Shown in pieces: positions 47,001 through 60,600 of a stretch of 64,000 bases of DNA. Both the position numbers and the translations under genes were made by a program. The notes below the pieces were generated by a model that saw nothing but the letters and a program-made list of their open reading frames with translations, ran no database searches and was not told where the DNA came from. This stretch comes from Zea mays (lineage: Eukaryota > Streptophyta > Magnoliopsida > Poales > Poaceae): contig NC_050102.1 in NCBI RefSeq assembly GCF_902167145.1, positions 12,648,850-12,712,849 on the forward strand, written 5' to 3'. Numbering within the stretch: position 1 is the stretch's first letter; each line of letters begins with the position of its first letter.

Positions 47001-49336
47001 TGTAGCATCCCAAAAATTCAAATCCTAAAATTTTCTCAAACTCGCTCTAAATTCAAAATGAATTTCAAATTTCATTTCAAAATGTTTGTTTGCGAGTTGA
47101 TATCAACAAATAAAGTATAGTGGTCTATATTCTCTCTAAAATCCTCCTCAAAATATCCTACAAATATTTCCCCAGTGACCCCCCTCAAAATTGTTTACAG
47201 AAATACTGCCCAGATATTTCCCTAGTGATCCTCTTCAAGTTCTTTCCAGAAATATTGCCCAAATATTCCACCAATATATCTCTAAGTATTTTCCTCTTGA
47301 GAAATACCTTCAGAATCATTTTTCAAGTCACTATAAATATTTTCTTCATAACTTTCTTCATGCTCATACGTATACGTATGCCTCCAGTGTCATACGGTGA
47401 GCTCTACAAGCTAATCTCACTTATACAAGACAAATACATGCTAATCTCCCACTAATCCTCTCATCCTCCCACTAATCCTCTCATCCCTCCCCCTAATCCC
47501 CCCACCATGGCTATAAATAGAGGGGCAAGGGCCTCCTCTCATCCCACCCCAAGCCATTTCATGGCAACTCTCTTCCCCCCCCACACACACCCACTCCATG
47601 TTCCACACAAGCACACACTAGCACAAGGATTGTTCGATCGTTCTTCGATCGTTCGTCCCCTGTTCTTAGTTTGTTCGTTTGTTCGTCTGATCGTTCGTTC
47701 GTTCGTTCGATCGTTCATCCGATCGTTCATGGTTTGTTCGTCCGTTCGTCCGATCGTTCATCCGTTTGTTCGTCCAAATAATCTTTTTCCTGCCGTTATG
47801 CTGCCGAAATTCCGATCGTTCGTTCGTTCGATCATTCGATCGTTCATCGTTCGTTCATAGTTCTTATTCATCGTTCGTTCATAGTCCCTGTTCATCGTTC
47901 TTCTAGATAATCTTTGTCCTGCCGTTATGCTGCCGAAATTCCGATCGTTCGTTCGTTCGATCATTCGATCGTACGTTCGTCCAAATAATCTTTTTGCTAC
48001 CATTATGCTGCCGAAATTCCGATCGTTCGTTCGTTCGATCATTCGATCGTTCATCGTTCGTTCATGGTCCCTATTCATCGTTCATCGTTCGTTCATGGTC
48101 CCTATTCATCGTTCTTCCAGATAATCTTTGTCCTGCTGTTATGCTGGCGAAATTATGATCGTTTGTTCGTCCGATCATTCAATCGTTCGTCCGTTCGTTC
48201 ATAGTTCCTATTCATCGTTCATCGTTCGTTCATAGTTCCTATTCACCGTTCATCGTTCGTTCATACGACTATTCACCATCACTATTCACCATTACTATTC
48301 ATCATTACTATTCACTGACACTATTCACCATCGTTACTATTCAGTGTTACTATTCATCATCGTTGCTATTCATCATCGTTACTACTCATCGATGATATCT
48401 AGTAGCTTTTTCGTCGTCACTATTCATCGTTACTATTCATCGATTAGCCGATCACCCCAAATTTCAACTACTCATACATCATGTTGTCCAGTCCATCTAA
48501 GACCAGCCAGACCCATATTCCAGTCATACGAACTCCGGTGACTGTGATTTTCCTTCTAGTAGGGAACTTCCCATCTGGTCACCCATCCCAGGTTTCTCCA
48601 AGTTGAGCACGCTTAACTTTAAGATTCCTTCGAACCAGGCTTCCAAACTCCGATTCCAATAATTCTTGTTTCTAAATTTTTATCAAACTATTCCCTATCC
48701 AACCATGTCATCCCTTAAGCATGGTCCATATTCCAAAAAAAACTCCCAAAATACTCTTGTCCCATATTCTGCCTATAACTCTCCTGTTCATACTAAGTCA
48801 GACGATTCATTCGTCACTATTCTCACCAACAGTGAACTTCACTGTGCTACACCACATACACCCAGCTATAAATACACCCAGCTACCCTCTCCCTCTCCAC
48901 ACACACTCAACACCCTCAACCAAGGCAAACACCCCACCCACTCAGTTACTCTGCTCTGCCGGCTACACGCATAGTGTCGCTTCGCCTCCAGTCCACCCTC
49001 CTAGTAAGCACCTCCGCTCCACCACCAGTAATATCACAACACCACATGACACAGATTCTACTCAAGACTCTACCCATCCATATATCGCTATTCTGACCAC
49101 TATACTAAATATTTGATGGTATACTTGCTTGTTTGTATGTTTGCTTGTTCATGTTGCATAGTTATCGGAGCGTTCGTGCCATCTCGTGGAGGCCAGATCT
49201 GCAAGTCTACGCCAGGCGGTGGAGCCAGAAGCCAGTTCCGCGAGCTCTCCTTCCCCCTTCGCCGGATAAGCATTGCAAGCTCACTGGATCCCTTTGATGC
49301 ATAAATTACCTATGATTTTTCAACCACAACCCTCAG
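47001..49336 (+). repeat. Outer element 3' LTR, first part
   Basis: Matches 40270 onward, including the TTCG arrays (about 47624-48250), an antisense 5S-like block (48559-48618) and the TATA box (about 48866). It stops at CTCAG (49332-49336), where the inner element is inserted; the remaining part resumes at 61721. Confidence 0.92.
48559..48618 (-). promoter_or_regulatory. Antisense 5S rRNA-like block in outer 3' LTR
   Basis: Second copy of the block at 41833-41889, with GTTAAGCGTGCTCAACTTGG and CTGGGATGGGTGACC intact. The one visible difference (TTGG for TTAG) makes it slightly closer to 5S rRNA. Confidence 0.72.
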
Positions 49337-52300
49337 TGTGACGGAACCTCCCAAGTAATTAGGCCCACCTACAGTTGTCCTTGTCTAACAGACATCAGAC
49401 ACCCTGTAGATGTTCCTAAGTCACTTGACAAGTTCGGTATCTTTCCTTACCTTACCAGGAACGTTTCACCCGTCTTGCAGACGTTACAGAACATCGGAGA
49501 TAAAGAAATGCGGAAGCAATTACATAAACTTACATTTATTTCAAAAGCAAGCTTGAGTTATTTTATTACAGACCAGAACTAAAAGTGAGTGCAGAGTAGT
49601 AATATTATACAAACCAAGGGAGGCACAAACTCCTCCCGATAAGCTATAAGCAAAAGATCCTAAGTGGAGGACCGAGTCCTCCCGCACTTCAGTCTTGTTT
49701 TTCCTCATTTGGTACCACCTTGGAGCAAAAGCAACAAAAGTTTGTCGCTTCCTCACCTAAAAACAACAAAGGGATAAACCCTGAGTATGGAATTACTCAG
49801 CAAGTCTTACCCGACTAAGGAAAAGACTCTCAAGGGTATGCTGGATAAATAGGAGTCAAGGAGAGGCTTTAGCAAAAATCAACTTATACTTTTGCAGAAG
49901 TAGCTTACTAAAGTGAGTCCTTACTTTCAATCTTTTAACGCCATATTAAGTATTAATAGACTCCATTTGCATCTAGTCTAATTTCAATCATCTCATCAAT
50001 ACAACATCATTTTTATCCATAGTGTTCACATCCTGACTTTAGGTTGTAGACAAGTGACCACGTCTTCATAACCGCGAAGGTACGGCGATCCGAATCGATT
50101 ATACTCAGCTGAGGATCTCCAATCACACGACATATGTAGCACTTAACCCTTGCATATGTCAACCCGCCACCGGGGTTCTTAAGACCAGATCAGGTTCACG
50201 CAAACCGAGAGCACAGATACACCACCGTCCAGCCTCTTGCCACGGAGGGTACACGCTACTCTCGCCACCGCTCCACGCCCATTTCGTGTTATCTTATTCT
50301 GGCCTTAGTCTGCCCGAGGCAAGGCTTACCCATGACGAGGCATGTGACCAGTTAAAGGGTCCGCGGTCAGCACACCTACATACGCGTTAATCCTTAACCA
50401 ACCTGGGTAGAACATCACCTGTTCCTACCCCAAGTCTCGATTTACGTACTTCCATCCTTAGGATTGTTTCTGTTCCTTAGGATGAAAAGAGCATCACAGG
50501 GAACTTTGCAGTAAGATCCCACCATTGCTCCAAATGAAAATATTCTTGCAGGTAGAAGCCATCCTTCCTCAGGATAACCCCTGAGCTAGGCATCAATGCA
50601 AAGGACAAGCTCTATCCACAAGATTTACCTCTAAGCAAGGCTAAGCAATTTTGTAAATCATATTTTGATACTTCATCAGAAGTATCTATAAAGGTATGGA
50701 TATCAAGGAAGGCAATGCATCAAAGGGTTCCAAGCAACTCCTATGAACCTAATGCACATTTCACTAGACTTAAAGTGTGCGAAAAGTATTTAAAAACACA
50801 AGGAAAGGGTTGCATGCACCGGGGCTTGCCTTCGTTCACAGGTGAGTCAGGCTCGGACCCGCAGATGTTGAAGTAGAGCCAAGTCCCTGCCTGAGATTCC
50901 AACGTGGTGGTGTCTTCTCTTCAGTCACCTCACTCTCTTCTTCGTTTTCTAAATATAACCATATAGGTATATATATAAGAATGAATGCCATGTAATGTGC
51001 ATGAGGATGCAAAGATAATATAAACTTATTATCTATGTCTTGAGTACAACTTTCCTTCACGGAATTCCGGAAACTTAGGGTTTCCGGAGTCGGTAAAGGA
51101 GTTCATAGGGCAGGGGGGGTGGTTTTGGGTTTGGTGATCAAACAAGGTCCAAATCAATTCAAACCCTACCCAAGGTTTCTAAATATTGTTTTAAGTTCCT
51201 ATAAAAAGTTTGGGCATTTTTAGACTTACCAGTTATTTTCTAAAAATCCATAATTGATACTTTTAACCACTTTAAATACCTTAAAATTTCTTATTTCCAC
51301 TAAAAATCACAAAACTATTTTTACTAAATTCTAGGGAAAATAACAAGCCTAGGAAAATTAGTTTCACAATTTTAGCATTTTTCTACAATTTTCTACATAT
51401 TTCTAAAGTTCTTCTGAAAAAGAAAAGGGAAAAGGGTTGAACAGTGTTGGGCTGATTCTAGCCCAGCCGACCCAGTACCACGGGAAAACGCGCGCGTGCG
51501 CCCGCGCCCGCGCCCTGGCGATTTTGCAGAAAGGCCCACGGCTTACTGATTAATCTGAAGTGAGTTCGATTACTATTGCACTGAGTCGCTGATGGTTTGC
51601 AGAAAAACCCTTCGCGTTCTATTCTTTTACCACACCTAGTCCCCGACGGCGCTCCGCACGGGTAGGCCGAGCTCCGGTGAGTTAGACCGGCCGGATGCCA
51701 CCACGGCTGAAGCGCCCGAGTGTCATAAACACAATTGAACCTCTACCGAACCTTTCCCCCAATTCAATTTCATCGTTGCGACTACGAATCTACCGGTCCA
51801 CGGTGACAGGGCGGATGGTCATATGGATGGAAGTGTTCCGGCCAACCGGTGGCGCGAACGACCCAATTGAAGCTTGGGAAAGCTTCACAGGCCAACCAAT
51901 GGTGATGTATATACACAAATCTGAACTGGACGCGAATAGAAACGCGGGGCTCCGGGGAGGGTGTCACGGCGGCTGTTCTACAGAGCAGAGGGGTGTTCCA
52001 GTGATGAGGCTCGGGTAAACTCCAATTGGTCGGCTCCGAGAGCAACAGGGGGCTACAAACAAGCAAGAACTCGAATCAATTGGGTATGCACTAACCCGAA
52101 GAGCGCTGACCACAGTGGAGTCCCTTGCGGCGGAGCAAGAACAGCGGAAGAGGGAATTTGGGAGCTATGTGGGTTTTCCGGTGAGCTCGAGTCAAGTGAC
52201 TAGTTATCGATGCGCGGAATGCAACGACGAAGCAACGCCAGGGTCCAATTTATAGTCGGCCGGCCGAGGAGGGATGAGATCCCTGAGCTGTGACTGCGCT

Positions 52301-53402
52301 GGCGAGCACACCCGCGCGGTGGATTCCGGTGACAGCGCGGTGACCGCCGTTTAACCGGGGCTTGCCACCTCAGGGAGACTTTGACACGTCGCCAGTAACT
52401 TTTGCCGTGGCCGCCGACGTCTTACCCGAGCCACGGCGACATCCTTATCGCCGGCGAGCCAATCCATATCCACGGCGATTTTACTGAAAACCAATGAACA
52501 GTGCTTTGGATTCAGTAAAAAGCTTGACTGACAGATCAAATTGGAGTCCTGTTTTCTCCAATTTTTATGTGGAACCTAAGCCTACTTTCTGCAACAAAGT
52601 TGTTCTTGTATGGTAGCTCTACAACTTTGTTATAACAATCCAAGGTAGATTCCCACTGGATCTTAGTCTAGATGTCCCTTAATGTTGGATCAAGGTCACT
52701 GTCCAACTGAAGTTCAGTCTATACCAGCCTGACAGTCCAACTTCAGGCATGATTATCTTCAGTTTTTCCTTAACAACAATGCTCACACCTTTAAGCAAAG
52801 TTGTTCTCCTATAGTTGAGCTTCAATTTTGATGTGGTGACCTAGGGCAAAAACTCTATAATTTGAAAGTTACAAGGCTCCAAAGTTGAGCCAATATCACT
52901 GAAATCAGACTTAGGCATTTGAGAAAGAGTGTGGCTCTTTTGCACATAAGTCTAAATCTCAGGGTTTAACTTGCAAACTCCCATATTTGTGGCCCAAATG
53001 ACTTAAGATACTTATTTAACTTGGTTTTTGCACTTTAGTCCCAAAGTGGACTAATTTTGCACATAGGCCCCTAGGGTTTGGTTTTAGGGTTTTCCAGGGT
53101 TCCAATTAGTGTTTTTGGTATCCCAGGGGTATAAAGGTGATTCAAGTTTATTTTTGGGGTCATTTTATGACTTTTACCCTAAAGCTTTTAGGTTTTCTCA
53201 ACTTGGGTTAAGTTTTACCCCATTAATCCCTATTTAGGGTAAAGCTTCCTATTCAGGGTCCTATTTGCAAAACATTAAAACAATACAACTTGTTTGAAAT
53301 TTTTACCTAGTGAATGCACTCTAGGTGTATCAAACATATGCAATGCCAATGCTTATGATGCCATGCTCAAGTTTTAGTTATAGTAACACCAGGGGTGTTA
53401 CA
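49337..53402 (-). repeat. Inner element 3' LTR (4,066 bp)
   Basis: Begins TGTGACGGAACCTCCCAAG on the plus strand and ends GGGGTGTTACA. By eye I noted roughly two dozen substitutions and one 6-bp GCGCCC-type indel relative to 57661-61720. Frames inside the LTR (51695-52018 and its 60013-60336 copy) are identical between copies because the LTRs are, and do not resemble known proteins. Confidence 0.93.
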
Positions 53403-53418
53403 TCCTTCCCCCATAAAA
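53403..53418 (-). other. Polypurine tract of inner element
   Basis: On the minus strand TTTTATGGGGGAAGGA directly precedes the LTR start TGTAACACC. Confidence 0.8.
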
Positions 53419-53553
53419 GAATCTCGTCTCGAGATTAAAAATCCTAGGGTAGGTAATGGTAAAGGAAACATATCACATTTTTATTTCCTAAGTTTTGGTA
53501 CAAGGCAGGGGTGGTCTGGGACTCACTCCTTCATTACAACAATGTGGTATACT

Positions 53554-54830
53554 TTATAAATTACATGAGGCTAAAAAGCCTGGGAAATTCTTTTCTAGAA
53601 AATCTTGAGTTTCCCATGTAGCCTCATCTTCAGAATGCTGGTTCCACTGTATCTTGTAGAACTTGAGAGTTTTTCTCCGGGTAACCCTGTCCTTTTGATC
53701 CAAGACTCGAATAGGGTGCTCAGAGTATGTCAAGTCTGGTTCAAGGACAACATCTGTTACTTCAACGGTTCGATCAGGAACCCGAAGACACTTCTTCAAT
53801 TGTGACACGTGGAACACATTATGCACAGCAGACAATGTTTCGGGTAGTTGAAGTCGGTACGCCACTGGTCCACATTGCTCAATCACCAGGAATGGACCAA
53901 TGTACTTGGGTGCAAGCTTCCCTTTAACCCCGAAACGCGATACACCCTTCATTGGTGAAACTTTCAAGTAGACATAATCGCCTACCAGAAAACATAAGGG
54001 TTGTCGTCGTCGGTCTGCATAACTCTTTTGTCGAGTCTGAGCTTTCTTCATATTATGAATAATTCTCTGAACCTTTTCTTCGACCTCTTACACTATATCA
54101 GGCCTAAAGAAATGCCTTTCTCCATGTTCAGACCAGTTTAGCGGAGTACGACATCGTCGTCCATATAAAGCTTCAAAGGGTGACATCTTAATACTTTCTT
54201 GATAGCTATTATTATATGAAAACTCCGCTAAGGGCAAACATTCATCTCATTTCGGTGAGAAGTCCAGAACACATGCCCGCAGCATATCTTCTAGTATTTG
54301 GTTTACCCTCTCAGTCTGCCCACTGGTTTGAAGATGATAGGCCGAACTGTGGAGCAACTTAGTACCCAGGGATTTATGAAGTTCTTCCCAAAATTTGGAT
54401 ACGAATTGAGGTCCACGATCCGACACTATGGTTTTCGGAACACCATGCAGACTAAGAATACGAGCAATGTACAATTGGGCATAGACAATAATTGGGTGGT
54501 CTATTTTGACTGGCAGAAAAATGAGTAATTTTCGTAAGCTGATCAACAATAACCCAGATAGAGTCATACCAATTTCTTAGTCCTGGGTAATCTCACAATA
54601 AAGTCCATACTAATGTCTTCCCCTTTCCATGTTGGGATAGGTAAGGATTGTAATGGACCAACAGTCTTCATGTATATGGCCTTGACACGTTTACAAGTGT
54701 CACATCTAGCCACATAGTGTGCAATCTCAATTTGCATCTTTGCCCACTAGAAGAACACATAAAGTTACATGTGTGCAATTTGCTTCTTCTGATGACACTG
54801 TACTATCTGAGTCTGTTGGGTGGCAATTAT
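53554..54830 (-). pseudogene. Gypsy integrase with C-terminal chromodomain
   Basis: Minus strand, in order: zinc-finger remnant (near 54750), GEDISMDF-like first Asp region with frameshifts (near 54630), HGVPKTIVSDRGPQFVSKFW with the second Asp, QTSGQTERVNQILEDMLR with the Glu, then a stop at about 54247. From 54051 the C-terminal core reads KLAPKYIGPFLVIEQCGPVA and YRLQLPETL, followed by a chromodomain (PIRVLDQKD, RRKTLKFYKIQWNQHSEDEA, TWETQDFL). This chromodomain type and the LTR ends fit the Tekay clade. The open 165-residue C-terminal piece is intact, but the full integrase is broken by several lesions. Confidence 0.88.
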
Positions 54831-56630
54831 GCAACTTTACCCAAATAGAATCAGATGCACCATCTTGGGTAAAACACACAAGAAGAGGTTTACCAACAAG
54901 TGGTTACAGTAAGTTCATAGCGCATGAGACGGGTGTGATTGTCGAATAACATTACGGTTGACCCGTGGCTAAGCAGAAAATCCAAGTCCCAAAAAGGTGA
55001 TATAGATTCGAGAGAATCACCAGCAGAGGGATCAGTAGATACGGACTTTGCAACCAGTCCATTTTATCCAGCACTAGTCGTAAACCGACATGATCACACA
55101 CACAGGAAAAGCATGTGTGAGGCAGTCGAGGAACGACTAGAATGATAATTAGGTGGTTACTGGTTGACTTAATTTGATTTTGGTGAGTACTTTCTTTATG
55201 GTGGGTTGAACCAAAGTGAGTTTAGACAACACGATAAAACGATCTCTAAACTCAGCATTCGTTCAACGGGCAGTTACAAGTTAGTCAAAACCAACTTGTT
55301 GAACTATTTTTGACATTAAGCAAATTCTCTCAGTACCATTGGTAAGCCAAGGGGTTGAGAGTTCACATTTGCAAGCAAAAGGTCATGCATTTGGGTAAAA
55401 ATCCATTTGGTCATGTTGTTCATCCGTTTCTTCATGCAAGATGAATTATCCACTTGGTTAGGGAATACATGGATTAATTAGGAAAGCGAATGAACAAACT
55501 CCTGCATTTCAGCAGCAGGGAAAACAGATCTCTATTTTGAGAGCTAATCAGTTGTTTTCTTACACTAAAAAGATCCAAGGCTTCACCTTTACACAAAGGA
55601 TGTAAAGGGAACTTGTATGAGGAGTCACTACCAAGATCAAAAGAAATAAGACCACACATGAAAGTGGTATGCCCTTTTGATCCAATGGAAATGACAGATG
55701 TTGCTTGATCTCTTCACAAACAACATAGAAATTGTTTTAAAGAAGAAGTCCACAGAAGATCACACATCAGTGTAGTTTCACAATGGGTCATGACCAGAGA
55801 CCTTGGTACCGGCAGGCGCCAAGCAGCAGAATCCTGTGTGTACATTCACAGGAGGCTCTCAGTTTCGCCGCGGTACCATAAGTTCTTAACCATGACACCA
55901 TTACAAAACTGGCACCAATAATGGATCTCACGTGGTAAGAACAATTTGCATAGAGATAACATATTGATATAATCTCATAATGGATTATGACTACTAACTG
56001 TGATACCAGCGTGCATCGAGCAGCACAACCTTGTGTGTATACCCACAAGAGGCCCTCGGTTTTGGCGCAGCATCATCAATTTTAGTCATAACGCCAATAC
56101 CAGACATAACCAATAAGGAATCTCACACAACACAAATAGACTGATCAAGAATGACAAGGTACAGAAGAGACTCCACCTGTAAGAACGATTACAAGTAGAG
56201 ATCCAAATAGATCATGGCCCAAAGAAGTGAACAAGGCATGGCCATACCCTAAACTTGATGAAAGGAATATGATGGGAGACTGTTAATTCAGCCCAAGCAT
56301 ATTTCTATGCCCATCATAGGGATCACAAGGTCAAGGATTAAGTTGGTATGCCTTCGATAGATATGAAGGAACCAAAGGCTTCAAATTCAAGAAAATGGTC
56401 GGACATGTCTTTTCTAGGTCGGGCTAATAAAGTAACATGACGATCCATGAGGAGAGGCCAACTACACTAGAGACTTCAACCTGCATCAGCTGATCAAGAG
56501 AATGGCTCTAAAAGGAGGCATGACTTGAGATCCTTGTTTGAAGTCTAGGTACACTTTAGGTCCGACAAGGAAATTATCTAGGCATTTATTTGTACGGGTG
56601 TGGTCATGAAGTGATAACGGAAAATTCGAC
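54831..56630. other. Inner element: noncoding block where RT/RNase H would be
   Basis: No RT motif (such as the YxDD box) appears on either strand. The block contains two imperfect direct repeats of about 100 bp: near 55780-55880 (GTCATGACCAGAGACCTTGG, CAGCAGAATCCTGTGTGTAC) and 55970-56070 (ACAACCTTGTGTGTATACCC). The remainder is AG-rich filler of unknown origin. Confidence 0.55.
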
Positions 56631-56639
56631 TTTGGGTCG

Positions 56640-57440
56640 GGTCATGGTTCACTAAATACTAATATAGCCTAATTCTTGGGTTTAGGCAATCAAGTCACCA
56701 ACTCTCTATTGGCCATAACTCAACCTGATGGTTCTCATATCCGTGTTGAGAACTGCTTTACGCTGGGCTAACCAGTTCATGCCCAAAATGACATTTATGT
56801 CTTGGCCTTTCAGAACGATCATATTAGTAGGAAAGCCCTGTCTGGCCAATGTTAAGGGCACTTGGTAAGCCACTTCTTTTCACTTTTAGTAGTTTTACTG
56901 TTGGGCGTAGAAGACCATTCGTCAACCAACTTCATAGAGGGACGGAGCCTAAAAAGGTCCAATTCACCATTAAGTGCTTCTCTCGCTACATGAGAAGGTC
57001 CAGCTTCCATCCCGACAGAATTTGCAGGGACGTTTGGGTGCAGTTGTGAATACAACACATGAACTTCTTCATGTAGTGCATTACAACAAACCTGCAAGTT
57101 ATCCATGGCTAAGCTAAGCTCCTCCACGCGGGCTTGAGCTTTGGCTTCCTTGGCCCAGGAGAGTGGACGAGAGTTAACCGCCCAATCGGGCGCTAGATCT
57201 CGCTTTGCGAGTTGGTCTTGCAAGTAGCGGATGGCTGCATCCGCGACCCATAGATCATTCCTGCGACGGAGTTCTGATTGAAGCAGTTCGACTTGTGCTT
57301 CCAGATCCCCGATAGGATCATTGCTACCACTGCTACTTTCTTCATGTCTTGGGGTAAGTTAATGGCAGGGTACGCCAATGGGTCTAGTAGATTTGCGCGC
57401 GGTCTTTCTGATGCGCGACAACATTTCTCTAAGGGGGAAA
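56640..57440 (-). pseudogene. Inner element gag/protease remnant
   Basis: Minus strand near 57430-57300 gives a basic MLSRIRKT start and RHEESSSGSNDPIGDLEAQV. 57223-56852 encodes a helical stretch (RVEELSLAMDNLQVCCNALH) and RPSMKLVDEWSS. Near 56840-56700 the protease-like VLKGQDINVILGMNWLAQ follows in another frame. The GMNWL block is typical of gypsy aspartic proteases, here without the catalytic DTG upstream. Capsid and CCHC zinc-knuckle sequences are not found, so the middle of gag is deleted. Confidence 0.7.
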
Positions 57441-57646
57441 TTTTATTAATATAGTGCTTAGCATGATGCATGTATAATTACAGAATCAACCTTAGTCGAT
57501 TCAACCTTCTATACATTGCACTCTTCCTATCTGGTCTTTAAGATAGACTCTTCAGAATACTTAGGTAAGAAGAGAAAAGAGTTTTTAGGTAAGACTTTTG
57601 AAAATCCTTTTGAAGATGCCTCATAATATCTGCAAAGAAGGGCTAC

Positions 57647-57658
57647 GCTCCGATACCA
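57647..57658 (-). other. Primer binding site of inner element
   Basis: Minus-strand TGGTATCGGAGC, one base different from the usual TGGTATCAGAGC, two bases behind the 5' LTR end at 57661. Confidence 0.85.
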
Positions 57659-57660
57659 GC

Positions 57661-60600
57661 TGTGACGGAACCTCCCAAGTAATTAGGCCCACCTACAGTT
57701 GTCCTTGTCTAACAGACATCAGACACCCTGTAGATGTTCCTAAGTCACTTGACAAGTTCGGTATCTTTCCTTACCTTACCAGGAACGTTTCACCCGTCTT
57801 GCAGACATTACAGAACATCGGAGATAAAGAAATGCGGAAGCAATTACATAAACTTACATTTATTTCAAAAGCAAGCTTGAGTTATTTTATTACAGACCAG
57901 AACTAAAAGTGAGTGCAGAGTAGTAATATTATACAAACCAAGGGAGGCACAAACTCCTCCCGATAAGTTATAAGCAAAAGATCCTAAGTGGAGGACCGAG
58001 TCCTCCCGCACTTCAGTCTTGTTTTTCCTCATTTGGTACCACCTTGGAGCAAAAGCAACAAAAATTTGTCGCTTCCTCACCTAAAAACAACAAAGGGATA
58101 AACCCTGAGTATGGAATTACTCAGCAAGTCTTACCCGACTAAGGAAAAGACTCTCAAGGGTATGCTGGATAAATATGAGTCAAGGAGAGGCTTTAGCAAA
58201 AATCAACTTATACTTTTGCAGAAGTAGCTTACTAAAGTGAGTCCTTACTTTCAATCTTTTAACGCCATATTAAGTATTAATAGACTCCATTTGCATCTAG
58301 TCTAATTTCAATCATCTCATCAATACAACATCATTTTTATCCATAGTGTTCGCATCCTGACTTTAGGTTGTAGACAAGTGACCACGTCTTCATAACCGCG
58401 AAGGTACGGCGATCCGAATCGATTATACTCAGCTGAGGATCTCCAATCACACGACATATGTAGCACTTAACCCTTGCATATGTCAACCCGCCACCGGGGT
58501 TCTTAAGACCAGATCAGGTTCACGCAAACCGAGAGCATAGATACACCACCGTCCAGCCTCTTGCCACGGAGGGTACACGCTACTCTCGCCACCGCTCCAC
58601 GCCCATTTCGTGTTATCTTATTCTGGCCTTAGTCTGCCCGAGGCAAGGCTTACCCATGACGAGGCATGTGACCAGTTAAAGGGTCCGCGGTCAGCACACC
58701 TACATACGCGTTAATCCTTAACCAACCTGGGTAGAACATCACCTGTTCCTACCCCAAGTCTCGATTTACGTACTTCCATCCTTAGGATTGTTTCTGTTCC
58801 TTAGGATGAAAAGAGCATCACAGGGAACTTTGCAGTAAGATCCCACCATTGCTCCAAATGAAAATATTCTTGCAGGTAGAAGCCATCCTTCCTCAGGATA
58901 ACCCCTGAGCTAGGCATCAATGCAAAGGACAAGCTCTATCCACAAGATTTACCTCTAAGCAAGGCTAAGCAATTTTGTAAATCATATTTTGATACTTCAT
59001 CAGAAGTATCTATAAAGGTATGGATATCAAGGAAGGCAATGCATCAAAGGGTTCCAAGCAACTCCTATGAACCTAATGCACATTTCACTAGACTTAAAGT
59101 GTGCGAAAAGTATTTAAAAACACAAGGAAAGGGTTGCATGCACCGGGGCTTGCCTTCGTTCACAGGTGAGTCAGGCTCGGACCCGCAGATGTTGAAGTAG
59201 AGCCAAGTCCCTGCCTGAGATTCCAAGGTGGTGGTGTCTTCTCTTCAGTCACCTCACTCTCTTCTTCGTTTTCTAAATATAACCATATAGGTATATATAT
59301 AAGAATGAATGCCATGTAATGTGCATGAGGATGCAAAGATAATATAAACTTATTATCTATGTCTTGAGTACAACTTTCCTTCACGGAATTCCGGGAACTT
59401 AGGGTTTCCGGAGTCGGTAAAGGAGTTCATAGGGCAGGGGGGGTGGTTTTGGGTTTGGTGATCAAACAAGGTCCAAATCAATTCAAACCCTACCCAAGGT
59501 TTCTAAATATTGTTTTAAGTTCCTATAAAAAGTTTGGGCATTTTTAGACTTACCAGTTATTTTCTAAAAATCCATAACTGATACTTTTAACCACTTTAAA
59601 TACCTTAAAATTTCTTATTTCCACTAAAAATCACAAAACTATTTTTACTAAATTCTAGGGAAAATAACAAGCCTAGGAAAATTAGTTTCACAATTTTAGC
59701 ATTTTTCTACAATTTTCTACATATTTCTAAAGTTCTTCTGAAAAAGAAAAGGGAAAAGGGTTGAACACTGTTGGGCTGATTCTAGCCCAGCCGGCCCAGT
59801 ACCAGGGGAAAACGCGCACGTGCGCCCGCGCCCTGGCGATTTTGCAGAAAGGCCCACGGCTTACTGATTAATCTGAAGTGAGTTCGATTACTATTGCACT
59901 GAGTCGCTGATGGTTTGCAGAAAAACCCTTCACGTTCTATTCTTTTACCACACCTAGTCCCCGACGGCGCTCCGCACGGGTAGGCCGAGCTCCGGCGAGT
60001 TAGACCAGCCGGATGCCACCACGGCTGAAGCGCCCGAGCGTCATAAACACAATTGAACCTCTACCGAACCTTTCCCCCAATTCAATTTCATCGTTGCGAC
60101 TACGAATCTACCGGTCCACGGTGACAGGGCGGATGGTCATATGGATGGAAGTGTTCCGGCCAACCGGTGGCGCGAACGACCCAATTGAAGCTTGGGAAAG
60201 CTTCACAGGCCAACCAATGGTGATGTATATACACAAATCTGAACTGGACGCGAATAGAAACGCGGGGCTCCGGGGAGGGTGTCACGGCGGCTGTTCTACA
60301 GAGCAGAGGGGTGTTCCAGTGATGAGGCTCGGGTAAACTCCAATTGGTCGGCTCCGAGAGCAACAGGGGGCTACAAACAAGCAAGAACTCGAATCAACTG
60401 GGTATGCACTAACCCGAAGAGCGCTGACCACAGTGGAGTCCCTTGCGGCGGAGCAAGAACAGCGGAAGAGGGAATTTGGGAGCTATGTGGGTTTTCCGGT
60501 GAGCTCGAGTCAAGTGACTAGTTATCGATGCGCGGAATGCAACGACGAAGCAACACCAGGGTCCAATTTATAGTCGGCCGGCCGAGGAGGGATGAGATCC

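Noticed and set aside
51695..52018. 107-residue frame duplicated at 60013-60336, and other frames shared by 49.3-53.4 kb and 57.7-61.7 kb
   Set aside because: Identity arises because both lie in the two LTRs of one young element; no domain or codon evidence supports them.
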